A stretch of 56,203 nt of DNA from an uncultured Pirellulaceae bacterium (GCA_905480235.1 CAJQPP010000007.1:1-56203), one strand, 5' to 3'; shown: positions 46,517-56,081, counted from the stretch's first letter. Notes: generated by a model not told the origin, from the sequence alone. Made by a program: numbers and translations.

Positions 46517-47038
46517 ATGAGATATCATTACATTTGGGTCGCCTTGCTCGCGGTATTATTGGGCTCCTTGGTCACCAAACCATTAGTCGCTCAAAAGGAT
46601 CTAAAGATCCAGGGGACCTATCAGATTGAGAAAGACAAACGCCAGGGTTGGCTGATATTGAATATCCAAATCCCCAAGGGTTACCACATTTACGCTTTAA
46701 CTCAGGTCGGCAACCCACCGCCTACGAAAATACAACTTGCGAAATCGTCAGAATTTGAACTGCTCGACAAGTTCAAGGCTGACAAAAAGCCCAAGGTGAT
46801 TGAAAAAGACCCAATTTTTGAGACACGCCTCGAAAAGTACGAAGGAAAAGTAGCCTTACTGGCACCTATCAAGGTCTCCAAAACAGCTGACCTGAAAGAC
46901 GTCGTTTTCGATTTACGTATTACGGGTCAATTGTGCAACGACAGCGGTTGCCAACCTTTTAATAACAAAAAGGTCACGATCGAATTTGCCGGCTTTTACG
47001 ATGCCAAAGACAAAAAGAAAAAAAACAACGGCGACTAA
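46517..47038 (+). CDS. Secreted DsbD-alpha-like domain protein
   Basis: Reading from ATG 46517 gives 173 residues, with a signal peptide (hydrophobic residues ~7-20, YIWVALLAVLLGSLV). The mature part resembles the immunoglobulin-like N-terminal (alpha) domain of DsbD: GWLILNIQIPKGYHIYA, then the disulfide pair Cys140 and Cys145 in LCNDSGCQPF. The tail is Lys/Asn-rich. It would work in the periplasm as a thiol carrier or partner of the DsbD-like protein that starts 67 bp downstream, which itself has an N-terminal alpha domain. An upstream in-frame extension is unlikely. Confidence 0.75.
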   Translation: MRYHYIWVALLAVLLGSLVTKPLVAQKDLKIQGTYQIEKDKRQGWLILNIQIPKGYHIYALTQVGNPPPTKIQLAKSSEFELLDKFKADKKPKVIEKDPIFETRLEKYEGKVALLAPIKVSKTADLKDVVFDLRITGQLCNDSGCQPFNNKKVTIEFAGFYDAKDKKKKNNGD

Positions 47039-47105
47039 CTCAAACGGCCGAGTTTCAGGGCCACGTTAAATTGAATCCAATCACCGCTTTATCGCACCAG
47101 ACAAA

Positions 47106-49454
47106 ATGCCTCGCCTAACTGTAATCTTACTGCCTTTCCTAATGGTCATTGCGACCTTGGCTCCCGCTCAGGAACTGCAGTCTGGCCTCCAAGAATTGTC
47201 CTTCGGTGCAACCGAGACACCCGACGGAACGTTTACCGCGAACTTTACCGTCAACGAAGATCGGGTGACTGGCAAGTTACAAGTGACCGTGGTCGTCGCT
47301 GAAAACTGCCACATCTTCTCGATCACCTCGACCTATCCCGGCGGACCCGGCAAGCCAACCGTGCTTTCCCTCGAGGATGGATTTACCGCGGCGGAAATCA
47401 CGGGGCCCTTTGAAGCGGACCAAGATTTCAAAATAGTCACTTCCGAATTTGCCGACGAACCTGGGGAAGAGCACCACGGCACCGTGACGTGGACCGCACC
47501 GATTCGATTTGCCGAAGGGGTCGAGCCCGATTCCTTAATCATTCCAGTGGATTACACCGCACAAATATGCGTGGATGGTCCAGCCGGTTCGTGCCTTCCC
47601 TTTGACGGCATTCTGGAAGCTAAATCCACCACCGCCAAAGAGACTTTTCGATACGAGGTTCGCCCGGATAACATCAACGCGGTCGTCCGTGGCTGGGTGG
47701 ATCACACCGCCGCCCAAGCGGGCGATGAGATCAATCTTAAAATTGAAATTGAATCGGACGAGGGCTGGTTCGTAGAAGCCTATGCTCCGACGCCCACCAC
47801 CGATAGCAATCCGACGATGATTGTGTTGAACAAACGGAACGAGGCCACCGTCGGCAAAGTGAGTGTTTCCGTCGAACCCGAAACGGTGAAGATTGGCGAT
47901 GACGAAAAACTGGTACATCGCCAACCGGTCATTTGGATCTTTCCAATCCAGTTGCCCCGGAAAATGGAAGAAAAGACCTATTCGTTTTCTGGTTGGTTAG
48001 GATTCCGTGCGGAAAACGAAGCCGCTGAGGGCGACGCAACCGCGGTTCAATTTCGATTTTCGCTGCCCATCGGTTCTGAGAATGTGACTGGCCAAAATGA
48101 TTTGGTATTCCTGACGCCCGACAATGCTGATTACGGCGAAGTGGGCAGTATCGCTCAAGAACTTTACGAAAACACATCTAAAAACGCCGGACAATTTTCC
48201 GACCTGTCATTGCCGGCAGTTCTGGGTTTGGCATTTATTGCGGGATTGATTTTGAATGTCATGCCTTGCGTGCTTCCCGTCATCGGCTTGAAAGTCCTTT
48301 CGTTCGTACAACAAGCCGGCGAAAACCCACGTCGCGTCCTCATTCTGAACTTGGTCTTTGCTGCTGGTATCATTTCGGTATTCCTTTTGTTGGCGGCATT
48401 TGCGGCTTTCATGGGCCTGGGTTGGGGCGGATTATTTGAGAGCCAAGCCTTCACGATTGTGATGGTCACCGTCGTTTTTGCATTCGGATTGAGCTTCCTG
48501 GGAGTTTGGGAAATTCCGATTCCCGGATTCGTCGCGGCCAGTGGACACGGTGGCGCAGCCCAAAAAGAGGGCTACACAGGTGCATTCCTAAAAGGCATTT
48601 TGACGACACTGTTAGCCACTCCCTGCAGTGGCCCCCTGCTCATTCCGGCGGTCACTTGGGCCATCGCGCAGCCTCCCGCCGTGACTTTTTTAACTTTCCT
48701 ATCTCTGGGTTTGGGGATGGCGTTCCCATTTATCATCATCGGTTTCAAACCCTCGCTCGTCAGCTGGTTACCTAAACCGGGTGAATGGATGGAGAGCTTC
48801 AAACAGTTAATGGGATTTGTGATGATTGGAACCGCCGTGTTCTTTTTTGGTCCCATTAGTGACAAATACGAAATGTCCGTTTTGACTTTCCTCGTATTCG
48901 TATCTTTGGCCTGCTGGATGGCGGGGCGGATTTCGCTTTTGCAGACTTTCCCTGTAAGAATGAGGAAATGGTTTTCTGCTGTGGCGGTAGCGGTATTGGG
49001 TGGGTTTATTGCGTTCTATCTCATGGTTCCCCAGCACGAGTTGAATTGGCAAACTTTTTCACAAACGGCCCTCAATGAACACCTGGCCGAAGGCAATGTT
49101 GTGTTCGTCGATTTCACAGCAGATTGGTGAGTGACTTGCAAAGCTAACGAGGCGGTCGCCTTGAACATTCGCAGCACCAAAACCTTTTTCGAAAAAAATG
49201 GCGTCGTCGCACTGAAGGCTGACAAAGACAAAAATCCGGGCGTAAACGAGTTGCTAAAGCGACTGGGGAATACGGCTACTGCGATTCCGTACTACGCCAT
49301 TTACTCGCCTGGCTGGAGTGAACCACAACATTTCGGTGGAAGTGTCCTCACGGCAGGCGGCGTCAAAGAGGTTGTGCAGGAGGCATTAGACGCCGCCAAG
49401 TCCGCTAATGCCCAACAGCAGGCCTCTCGCGGGTTACAGAGCACCGGTGGATGA
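47106..49454 (+). CDS. DsbD-like thiol:disulfide interchange protein, candidate selenoprotein (Sec675)
   Basis: A 782-residue DsbD-type reductase if TGA 49128-49130 is read as selenocysteine. Signal peptide 1-21; an N-terminal alpha-like domain with Cys155/Cys163 (CVDGPAGSC); about eight membrane helices from ~370 with the conserved cysteines in NVMPCVLPV (Cys388) and LLATPCSGP (Cys507). The C-terminal thioredoxin-fold domain has ADW-U675-V-T-C678-K-A-N-E. In E. coli DsbD this site reads ADWCVACK, so the TGA replaces the first catalytic cysteine. The frame then continues through NIRSTKTFF and NPGVNELLKRLG to TGA 49452-49454. A protein stopping at 674 residues would lack its active site. Alternatives are a nonsense mutation or sequencing error. 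Confidence 0.85.
49148..49163 (+). promoter_or_regulatory. Candidate bacterial SECIS hairpin
   Basis: Starting 18 nt after the in-frame TGA is the stem CGAGGC (49148-49153) / GCCTTG (49158-49163) with loop GGTC, i.e. GGUC in RNA; one G-U pair. The loop's first G lies 24 nt after the TGA. Bacterial SECIS elements are short hairpins about this distance downstream with G in the apical loop, and the fdhF loop also contains GGUC. It would bind SelB to direct Sec insertion. Confidence 0.7.
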
Positions 49455-49455
49455 C

Positions 49456-49486
49456 GCAGGGCGATTGACCTGAAATCGCGGCCTGC
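49456..49486. terminator. Stem-loop between convergent dsbD-like and purM genes
   Basis: Stem GCAGGGCGATT with AATCGC and CCTGC, loop GACCTGA, with a two-base GG bulge on the right arm. It begins two bases after the DsbD stop. There is no strong T-tail on either strand, so termination is plausible but not certain. Confidence 0.5.
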
Positions 49487-49518
49487 CCATCACCAGCGAA
49501 AGATGGGTCACAGACGAA

Positions 49519-50616
49519 TTAGGATTTGGTGCGACGCGCGGCAATCTTTACACGTCCCTTACCCTCGACGACTTCGCCAATTTGCCAATTGTCAATTCCG
49601 GCCTCGGCGGCGATTTTCTGTATTCGTTTGGCGGCAGTCGGTTTGACGATAACGGCCATACCAATTCCCATATTGAACACGCGATACATTTCGGTGGGGG
49701 TAACTTTCCCCAAGGCCTTCAGCCAAGGAAACACAGCGGGGATCTCCCACGACTTTCCATCGATCATCACGTCGACGTTTTTTGGTAACACGCGCTCAAT
49801 ATTTTCTGCCATACCACCGCCGGTAATATGAGCCAGCCCGTGGACCGCCCCAGCCAACCGGGTATTTTGCAAAACCTGATTGAGGACGGGAACATAGATC
49901 CGTGTCGGTGTCAGCAGCAACTCCCCCACGGTGCTATCCAAAGCTTTTACGTGTGAGCCGACTTTGAGACCGGCTGCCTCGAATACGATCTTACGAACTA
50001 AGCTAAAGCCGTTGGAGTGGATTCCGGTGGAGGCCAACCCCAAGACGACATCGCCAGGCTTGATTTTTTTCCCGTCAATGAGCTTGCGTTTTTCCACCAC
50101 ACCCACGTGGAATCCGGCCAAATCGTAATCGCCTTTTTTATAGAGATCGGGCATGATCGCCGTCTCGCCACCCAACAAAGCGCACTCGGCCTGGCTACAT
50201 CCCTCGCTAATACCGGTCACGATCTGTTCCAAGGTGTCGGGATCATCATGCGACATGGCCACGTAATCAAGGAAAAAGAGAGGCTCCGCGCCACAGCAGA
50301 TTACGTCGTTAACACACATCGCCACGAGATCGATCCCCACCGTATCATGGCGTTTCATCAATTTGGCGATCTTAAGCTTGGTGCCAACCCCGTCGGTCCC
50401 GGAAACGAGAACCGGGTCTTTGTAATTTCTTTTGGCCCATCCTTTGCCGGCATCTAATTGAAATAGACCGGCAAAGCCCCCATCGAGTTTCATGACGCGT
50501 GGCGAGAAAGTTCGGTGCATGAGGCCCGGCAACCTTGCCATGGACTGTTGGTAAACTTCCAAATCAACCCCAGCGTCTTTGTAGGAGACGCCGCTGCTCT
50601 GTTGCTTTTTTGCCAT
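49519..50616 (-). CDS. purM: Phosphoribosylformylglycinamidine cyclo-ligase
   Basis: AIR synthetase, which closes the imidazole ring of FGAM to AIR using ATP, the step after PurL/PurQ. ATG 50616 gives 365 residues; ATG 50634 would add six. Family blocks are [71 protein letters not shown] and [16 protein letters not shown]. It resembles SelD only in the shared AIRS fold; the SelD Cys/Sec-Gly-x-Lys segment is absent. It is unlinked to purLQ at 3-6.8 kb. It is convergent with the DsbD-like gene. Confidence 0.97.
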   Translation of the reverse strand: MAKKQQSSGVSYKDAGVDLEVYQQSMARLPGLMHRTFSPRVMKLDGGFAGLFQLDAGKGWAKRNYKDPVLVSGTDGVGTKLKIAKLMKRHDTVGIDLVAMCVNDVICCGAEPLFFLDYVAMSHDDPDTLEQIVTGISEGCSQAECALLGGETAIMPDLYKKGDYDLAGFHVGVVEKRKLIDGKKIKPGDVVLGLASTGIHSNGFSLVRKIVFEAAGLKVGSHVKALDSTVGELLLTPTRIYVPVLNQVLQNTRLAGAVHGLAHITGGGMAENIERVLPKNVDVMIDGKSWEIPAVFPWLKALGKVTPTEMYRVFNMGIGMAVIVKPTAAKRIQKIAAEAGIDNWQIGEVVEGKGRVKIAARRTKS

Positions 50617-50634
50617 GGTTTGCCGAAATCCCAT

Positions 50635-50922
50635 TGAGTTATTTACATGGTGCTAGATCGACAATGTAGTTCACGGCCCTGCTCTCGTGAACACGTGGCT
50701 TGAGCAAGAAAACTCAGCCGCATTCCGATTCCTTGCCCGTTCGTTACAATTGGCTTATGCCGGCACCTTTGGGTAGCTTCGCTTACTGCCATTCAGCGCA
50801 GCACCGCCACGGGTTTGGCCGGATTTTTCATTCTTAACTTGGTAATTTTGGGACAACTAGCTGGCAAGTGGTACTGTTGCGGACCCTAACTAGTTCCACC
50901 ACTACCGAGAGTTTCCCTCCAG
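50635..50922. other. Divergent intergenic region, no gene seen
   Basis: About 290 bp between purM and glgX. It must hold both promoters. I see no repeat, hairpin with T-tail or small gene. Confidence 0.4.
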
Positions 50923-53010
50923 ATGCTGAAGATTATGCGGCACACTCATCCCGACCTCCAATTCATGCACTTATTGCCTTACGGCGCCGTTTTGCATGAT
51001 CACGGGACCCAATTTGTTGTTTTTTCCCGCAACGCAACCGCCATGCGGCTGCTGTTATATAACGACGTCGATGATCGGGAACCGTCCGAGGTGATCAGCT
51101 TCGACCCCAATACCGACCGTTGGGGAGATATCTGGAGTATCTTCGTGCCGGATCTGGGACCCGGGACGCTTTACCATTTTCAGGCAGAGGGCCCCTTTAT
51201 CCCAGCCAGTGGGCAGCGTTTTCAGTCTCAAAATCGTCTTATCGATCCTTATGCACGAGCTTTAGCAGGTACCTTCCAACCATCTCAGGACGGCATTCTC
51301 CGGCCACCGAAGTGCGTTGTCGTCGATGATTATTTCGACTGGGAAGGTGATCGACATCTGAACCGCGACCTTTCCGAAACCGTTATTTACGAATTGCATG
51401 TTAAAGGTTTCACACAGGATGATTCGAGTGGCGTTTCCAGCCCAGGAACCTATCAAGGTGTGATTGAAAAAATACCTTACCTGCAATCGCTCGGGGTGAC
51501 CGCCGTGGAATTGATGCCGGTCCACGAATTCCCCATCATGGATTTTGACGGCAGCAAACCAGATCGAAAAAACTATTGGGGATATGACCCAATGGCTTTC
51601 TTTGCACCTCACCGGGGTTATGCCGCTGATCAATCACCGGGCGGCCAAGTCAACGAATTTAAGCAGATGGTCAAGGAGCTTCACCAGGCCGGAATTGAGG
51701 TGATTCTTGATGTGGTTTTCAATCATACCTGTGAGGGTAACCACTTGGGCCCAACGCTAAGTTTCAAAGGTCTTGAAAACTCCGTTTATTACATGCTGGA
51801 GGAAGACCCGCGTTATTACAAAAACTACTCGGGCTGCGGAAATACGATCAACGGAAATCATCCGATTGTTCGAGAAATGATTTTCCATTGTTTACGTCAC
51901 TGGGTCCATAACTACCACATCGATGGATTCCGTTTCGATCTGGCATCGATTCTTAGTCGTGACCGCAACGGTCATTTAGTGGCGAATCCGCCGTTGGTGG
52001 AGGCTATCGCGGAAGATCCGATGCTGGCTGACACGAAAATTATTGCGGAGGCTTGGGATGCGGCTGGTGCCTACCAGGTGGGCACATTTGGCTCGGGTGA
52101 TCGCTGGGCGGAATGGAATGGTCGTTACCGTGACGATGTGCGTCGATATTGGCTGGGTGATCGAGGACTCCGGGGGGCCATGGCAACCCGTTTATCGGGC
52201 TCAGCAGATCTCTACGAATCTGGCGGCCGGCCGCCCTACTGCAGTATCAATTTCGTGACCTCGCACGATGGTTTCACGCTCAGCGACCTGGTCAGTTACA
52301 ACGACAAACACAACCTGGCTAACGGAGAAGAAAACCGGGATGGCGACAACAACAACCACAGTTTCAATTTTGGTTGCGAAGGTCCCGCTGATTCTGCGGA
52401 AGTAGAAAGTCTGCGGCAAAGGCAAATCAAGAATATGCTCCTAACCATGATGATGAGTCAGGGCGTACCCATGATAGTTTCCGGCGACGAATGCCGGAGA
52501 ACGCAAAATGGTAACAACAATGCCTATTGCCAAGATAACGAGACCAGTTGGTTTGATTGGAAATTGGTGGAGGAAAACGAAGGCTTGCTCCGTTTTTCAC
52601 GTGGCTTGATCCATTTCCGACGGGGGCAACCCTCGGTGCGGCGGCATTGGTTTTTATCCGGGCAAAAAATTGCCGACCGCTTGATCGCCGATGTGACATG
52701 GTTTGATTCCACTGCAAACACCGTCGATTGGCATTCCTCCGATCTACCCATGAGTTGCCTGCTAGGAGCACCTCACGCATCAGAAGATCCTACCGGCGCG
52801 GGCAGCGATATCTTCATGCTGCTCAATCCGGAAATGGAAGCGGTCGAATTTACCGTCCCGCATGTCGTCAAACGACGGACATGGAATCTGTTCGTCGACA
52901 CCTCGGCAGATTCCCCCAAAGATCTTTATCAGTTGCTCGATGGGCCCAGCCTGGACAGTAGCAAGTTATTGCTTCCCCCCAAGACGACGATGGTTTACGT
53001 CTCGGGCTAA
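50923..53010 (+). CDS. glgX: Glycogen debranching enzyme (isoamylase type)
   Basis: A 695-residue GH13 enzyme that hydrolyses alpha-1,6 branches of glycogen limit dextrins. The N-terminal CBM48-like domain (PYGAVLHDHGTQFVVFSRNA) comes first. The catalytic barrel has VIYELHVKGFT, VILDVVFNHT, GFRFDLAS (nucleophile Asp339), IIAEAWD (acid Glu376) and the SHDG segment with Asp449. The block YNDKHNLANGEENRDGDNNN is typical of GlgX/TreX. An alternative start is ATG 50935. It implies glycogen storage in this organism. The gene stands alone and ends before a 12-bp hairpin terminator. Confidence 0.96.
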   Translation: MLKIMRHTHPDLQFMHLLPYGAVLHDHGTQFVVFSRNATAMRLLLYNDVDDREPSEVISFDPNTDRWGDIWSIFVPDLGPGTLYHFQAEGPFIPASGQRFQSQNRLIDPYARALAGTFQPSQDGILRPPKCVVVDDYFDWEGDRHLNRDLSETVIYELHVKGFTQDDSSGVSSPGTYQGVIEKIPYLQSLGVTAVELMPVHEFPIMDFDGSKPDRKNYWGYDPMAFFAPHRGYAADQSPGGQVNEFKQMVKELHQAGIEVILDVVFNHTCEGNHLGPTLSFKGLENSVYYMLEEDPRYYKNYSGCGNTINGNHPIVREMIFHCLRHWVHNYHIDGFRFDLASILSRDRNGHLVANPPLVEAIAEDPMLADTKIIAEAWDAAGAYQVGTFGSGDRWAEWNGRYRDDVRRYWLGDRGLRGAMATRLSGSADLYESGGRPPYCSINFVTSHDGFTLSDLVSYNDKHNLANGEENRDGDNNNHSFNFGCEGPADSAEVESLRQRQIKNMLLTMMMSQGVPMIVSGDECRRTQNGNNNAYCQDNETSWFDWKLVEENEGLLRFSRGLIHFRRGQPSVRRHWFLSGQKIADRLIADVTWFDSTANTVDWHSSDLPMSCLLGAPHASEDPTGAGSDIFMLLNPEMEAVEFTVPHVVKRRTWNLFVDTSADSPKDLYQLLDGPSLDSSKLLLPPKTTMVYVSG

Positions 53011-53025
53011 CGCGAAAGTGCTTGC

Positions 53026-53059
53026 CTGCCCAGCAATCGACCGGGATATTGCTGGGCAG
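53026..53059. terminator. Hairpin terminator between glgX and the response-regulator gene
   Basis: A perfect 12-bp stem, CTGCCCAGCAAT (53026-53037) and ATTGCTGGGCAG (53048-53059), with a 10-nt loop. It lies 15 bp after the glgX stop. There is no long T-run, but the stem strength and position between convergent genes favour a shared terminator. Confidence 0.7.
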
Positions 53060-53146
53060 ATTGTGCCAAAGCGGCAGTCGCCCAGTCGGTTCCGGTTTTA
53101 CACGGTTGTTAAATTGTGCCGCGGCAACCAAAAATCGGTGCGTTCC

Positions 53147-53896
53147 CTAGACTTCACCCGGCTCAGAAATAAAGCGGTAGCCGGCATCACGAATGGTAAG
53201 AAAATGCACCGGCGACGCGGGGTCCGGTTCGAACGTCTTCCGCAGCATACTGATAAATTGATCGGGGGCACGTGTCTGCACGCTGCTGGGCATTTCCCAA
53301 ACGTTTTCCAACAACTCCGCACGCGGAATCACCCGCCCCTGATGTTCGACAAAATATTTCAACAACTTCATTTGTAATGCGGTCATTTTCACGGCTTGGC
53401 CAGCTACCTGGACCTCGAATGTGTCAAAGTTGATGGAGCAATTGCCGAAACGAAACTCGTCCCCTGCTTCAGCCGCCTTCGGGGCGCCGAGCAAATTGGC
53501 GGTCGTTGAATTGGTGCCCGTCACCATGGCCATCAAATTCTTGACGCGACTAAGCAACTCGTCCAATTCGAACGGTTTGACGAGGTACTGGTTGGCGCCA
53601 GCATCAAAGCCACGAGCCTTGTCTTCGCTCAGTGTCCGCGCACTGAGGATGAGGATCGGTAGCGTAAAGCCGTCTTTCCGAAGTGTCTCGCACAAATCAT
53701 AGCCATTCATTCCCGGCAACATCACGTCGAGAATCAACAAATCAAATTGTTCTGGCGCCTCAGAGATAATTTTTAAGGCTCGCCGTCCGTTGTTGGCAAC
53801 GGTGACATCGTAATTCTCTGCCTCCAGATTGAATTTAATGCCCACCGCTAGGTGATGCTCATCCTCGACGACAAGTATGTGATATTTATCGCTCAT
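53147..53896 (-). CDS. OmpR-family response regulator
   Basis: A 249-residue regulator. Receiver domain 5-120 with the phosphoacceptor Asp57 (LLILDVMLPG), acidic Glu11-Asp12, Ser85 and Lys107 (LVKPFE). A winged-helix DNA-binding domain occupies ~150-245 (VKMTALQMKLLKYFVEHQG, then RAPDQFISMLRKTFE). It is a transcription factor controlled by the histidine kinase whose gene overlaps its start by 4 bp. Target genes are unknown. The spacer between domains is longer than usual (~25-30 residues). Confidence 0.95.
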   Translation of the reverse strand: MSDKYHILVVEDEHHLAVGIKFNLEAENYDVTVANNGRRALKIISEAPEQFDLLILDVMLPGMNGYDLCETLRKDGFTLPILILSARTLSEDKARGFDAGANQYLVKPFELDELLSRVKNLMAMVTGTNSTTANLLGAPKAAEAGDEFRFGNCSINFDTFEVQVAGQAVKMTALQMKLLKYFVEHQGRVIPRAELLENVWEMPSSVQTRAPDQFISMLRKTFEPDPASPVHFLTIRDAGYRFISEPGEV

Positions 53897-54864
53897 GGTG
53901 TCGCTGATTCCATTCCGGCTTGTGGTTCTGGCGATTCCTCCCGCTCGACATCATGATGATTGCTCAGGGGCAACGTTACGGTAAACAGAGCCCCACCTAA
54001 ATCGGAATCGGTTACGTCGATATTCCCCCCCATTCCTCTCACCAGCGTTGTCACGATGTACAGACCCAATCCCGTACCCGGCTTTTCCCGTTCCAATTCA
54101 GAACCTAATCGTACGAATCGACCAAACACCTTGCGTCGCATGTGACGGGGAATGCCACCTCCGTTATCAGCAACCCGCATAACGGCGAACGTTGCGTTGG
54201 ATTCCAGAGTCACCAAAACGTCTGGCTTCTCACCGGCATACTTGATGGCGTTATCAATCAAGTTGCTCAATATCATGTCCAAATCAACTCGATTTGACTG
54301 CACAATGCAGGGCGTCAAATGGGTGCGGACGACCGTGGGTTCGACTCGATGCCTAAGGCACACAGAATCGGAGACCTCGCTGACCATCTCGTGTAATTTG
54401 ACCGGTTCGCTGTCTTTATCAGTATGACTTTGGTCGATATTGCCCACGGCCAGCAAATGAGTGATTAGCGTATCGAGGCGTTCCACGTCTTCCAGCATGA
54501 ATTTGACGAAATCCTTTTGCTCTTGCTCACTGATTTGACGACGTTTGAGCGTCTGCAAATACAGCTTTAGTGAAGCGATTGGGCTTTTAAGTTCGTGGGT
54601 AACGCTGTCCACAAAATTGGATTGCCGACGGTTAAGATTGACACTTTTTATCGAAAGCACCAAGTAGACAATCGTGCCTGCCAATAACAATACAAACAAC
54701 GAGGAACCGACCGAAAGTGCAATCCAATATGCGGCCGCATTTTGGTTCTCTCGCATGGCACCGAATACCGCCAGCAAGATCCATCCCACAATCAACACCA
54801 CCAACACCACAATCATGGTGATACCAAGCGTGATGGGAATCTTTAACGAACGACGTTCGAACAT
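53893..54864 (-). CDS. Sensor histidine kinase
   Basis: A 323-residue HisKA-type kinase with two membrane helices (~15-37 and ~46-70) and almost no extracytoplasmic loop, so it probably senses within the membrane or through a partner. The phosphorylated His90 is in the VTHELKSP box. The ATPase domain has NLIDNAIKYAG (N box), VADNGGGIPRHMRRKVFGRF (G1) and GTGLGLYIV (G2). Its C-terminal tail is Glu/Pro-rich. It overlaps the response regulator gene by 4 bp, giving a coupled two-component system. Its gene diverges from the DedA-family gene 106 bp away. Confidence 0.95.
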   Translation of the reverse strand: MFERRSLKIPITLGITMIVVLVVLIVGWILLAVFGAMRENQNAAAYWIALSVGSSLFVLLLAGTIVYLVLSIKSVNLNRRQSNFVDSVTHELKSPIASLKLYLQTLKRRQISEQEQKDFVKFMLEDVERLDTLITHLLAVGNIDQSHTDKDSEPVKLHEMVSEVSDSVCLRHRVEPTVVRTHLTPCIVQSNRVDLDMILSNLIDNAIKYAGEKPDVLVTLESNATFAVMRVADNGGGIPRHMRRKVFGRFVRLGSELEREKPGTGLGLYIVTTLVRGMGGNIDVTDSDLGGALFTVTLPLSNHHDVEREESPEPQAGMESATP

Positions 54865-54970
54865 GCCGAGGGATTCTCGTGATTTCAGGTCAGGGGTGTT
54901 ACGATGACTGACGTGCCGACTCAGATTACCGATGAGTTACTAACACGCTCACCTACTTTACCATATCCCG

Positions 54971-55744
54971 GTGAAATCTAAGCCTCCCTTTCAATTCCCC
55001 GAGTCCATGCCGAAACAATTACCGGAAATAAACGATCAAAACCGCGTTAATTTGTGGATCCGCTTGGTTTCCATAACGCCCTTGCTGGTACTTGGGTTGG
55101 CATGGCTTATTTCACCCGAGCTTCGAGGAACCATGGGCCAAGGAATCGACTTGCTGTGGCAAAGGGATGTGCAGGGTTTAAGAAAATGGGGAAGTTCGTT
55201 GGGCTGGTGGGCGCCGTTGCTTACAGGTTCTCTGATGATCGTCCAAGCGATCGCGGCCCCCATTCCTGCTGTGCTCGTCACGGCTACAAACAGCTTTCTC
55301 TTTGGACCTTTTTGGGGCGGGCTCTACTCGATTCTTACAGCCAATGTGGCGGCGGCGATATGTTACGGGTTAGGCAGGGGGTACGGGACTTTCGTATCTG
55401 ACGCGATCCTACCTTCCCGCACCATAAAGCGCTATGAGCATTTTTTCGATGAGCATGGTGGTAAAACCGTATTGGTTGCTCGGTTGATCCCATTCGTGCC
55501 ATTTGATCCCATCAGTTACATCGCTGGAATCGTAAGAATGCCTTTCTGGAGTTTCTTTTTGGCTACTTTGGTCGGGCAGTTTCCCGCTGGCATGGCCTAT
55601 TCCTACCTCGCCCAAGAAGTTGACAAGCCACAAATGTTTGTGGTTTCTACGGTTTCACTTCTCGCAGCCCTTTTTCTTACCGGTTGGTTCCTAAACCGAG
55701 CATTTTTCAAAAAAAAACCTAGCGATTCTCAACCCCCCACCTAA
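54971..55744 (+). CDS. DedA/TVP38-TMEM64-family (VTT domain) membrane protein
   Basis: A 257-residue protein from GTG 54971, or 245 from ATG 55007; the ribosome site is weak for both. About six membrane segments. The VTT (SNARE-associated) domain shows GPFWGGLYSILTANVAAAIC followed by GGKTVLVARLIPFVPFDPIS and then ATLVGQFPAGMAYSYLAQE. The conserved Arg/Pro-rich re-entrant segment matches TVP38-like proteins. These are linked to lipid scrambling or membrane homeostasis, but the bacterial role is not settled. The C-terminal tail is short and basic. Confidence 0.88.
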   Translation: MKSKPPFQFPESMPKQLPEINDQNRVNLWIRLVSITPLLVLGLAWLISPELRGTMGQGIDLLWQRDVQGLRKWGSSLGWWAPLLTGSLMIVQAIAAPIPAVLVTATNSFLFGPFWGGLYSILTANVAAAICYGLGRGYGTFVSDAILPSRTIKRYEHFFDEHGGKTVLVARLIPFVPFDPISYIAGIVRMPFWSFFLATLVGQFPAGMAYSYLAQEVDKPQMFVVSTVSLLAALFLTGWFLNRAFFKKKPSDSQPPT

Positions 55745-55852
55745 TCCGTTCTTGGATACCTCAAAACATCATTTTGACTTCCTTGGCATCGAGGTAGACA
55801 TTAAGATAGGATTCGTAACACCGTAACGACTGAAAGAGTATCGGAAACGACC

Positions 55853-55987
55853 ATGACAGAAGTGATTATTGCTATCGCATTAACGACTGGCACCTGTGCC
55901 TACATGTTTTTTGTGATCCCATACCTCGACTCGAGAAAAGCCAAATCCGAATCGAAAAAGTCATCTCAGGCCTCTTCGGGCGGCTGA
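55853..55987 (+). CDS. 44-residue single-pass membrane miniprotein
   Basis: A 44-codon frame from ATG 55853 (GGAAA just upstream) to TGA 55985-55987. Residues 3-24 are hydrophobic (EVIIAIALTTGTCAYMFFVI); the remainder is Lys/Ser-rich (SRKAKSESKKSSQASS). That pattern is typical of real small single-pass proteins with a basic cytosolic tail. It follows the DedA gene by about 110 bp and precedes a strong terminator. Function unknown; it could be a regulator of a membrane partner. Confidence 0.5.
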   Translation: MTEVIIAIALTTGTCAYMFFVIPYLDSRKAKSESKKSSQASSGG

Positions 55988-56023
55988 GGCGTCACTAAGA
56001 ACACGTGAGGCAGTTAAGCCCCT

Positions 56024-56040
56024 GTCACCGGTACGGTGAC
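56024..56040. other. Short perfect hairpin
   Basis: GTCACCG / CGGTGAC with loop GTA, just after the 44-codon gene. Role unclear; it may be part of a leader or terminator complex with the hairpin at 56082. Confidence 0.5.
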
Positions 56041-56081
56041 CGCAGACCCCAAGCCTTTCAGTACCACGACTGAGACGCTCA

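Noticed and set aside
49519..50616. PurM taken as a possible selenophosphate synthetase (SelD)
   Set aside because: The AIRS fold is shared, but the family-specific blocks match PurM, and the N-terminal SelD segment with its Cys or Sec is absent. It therefore gives no support for selenium use.
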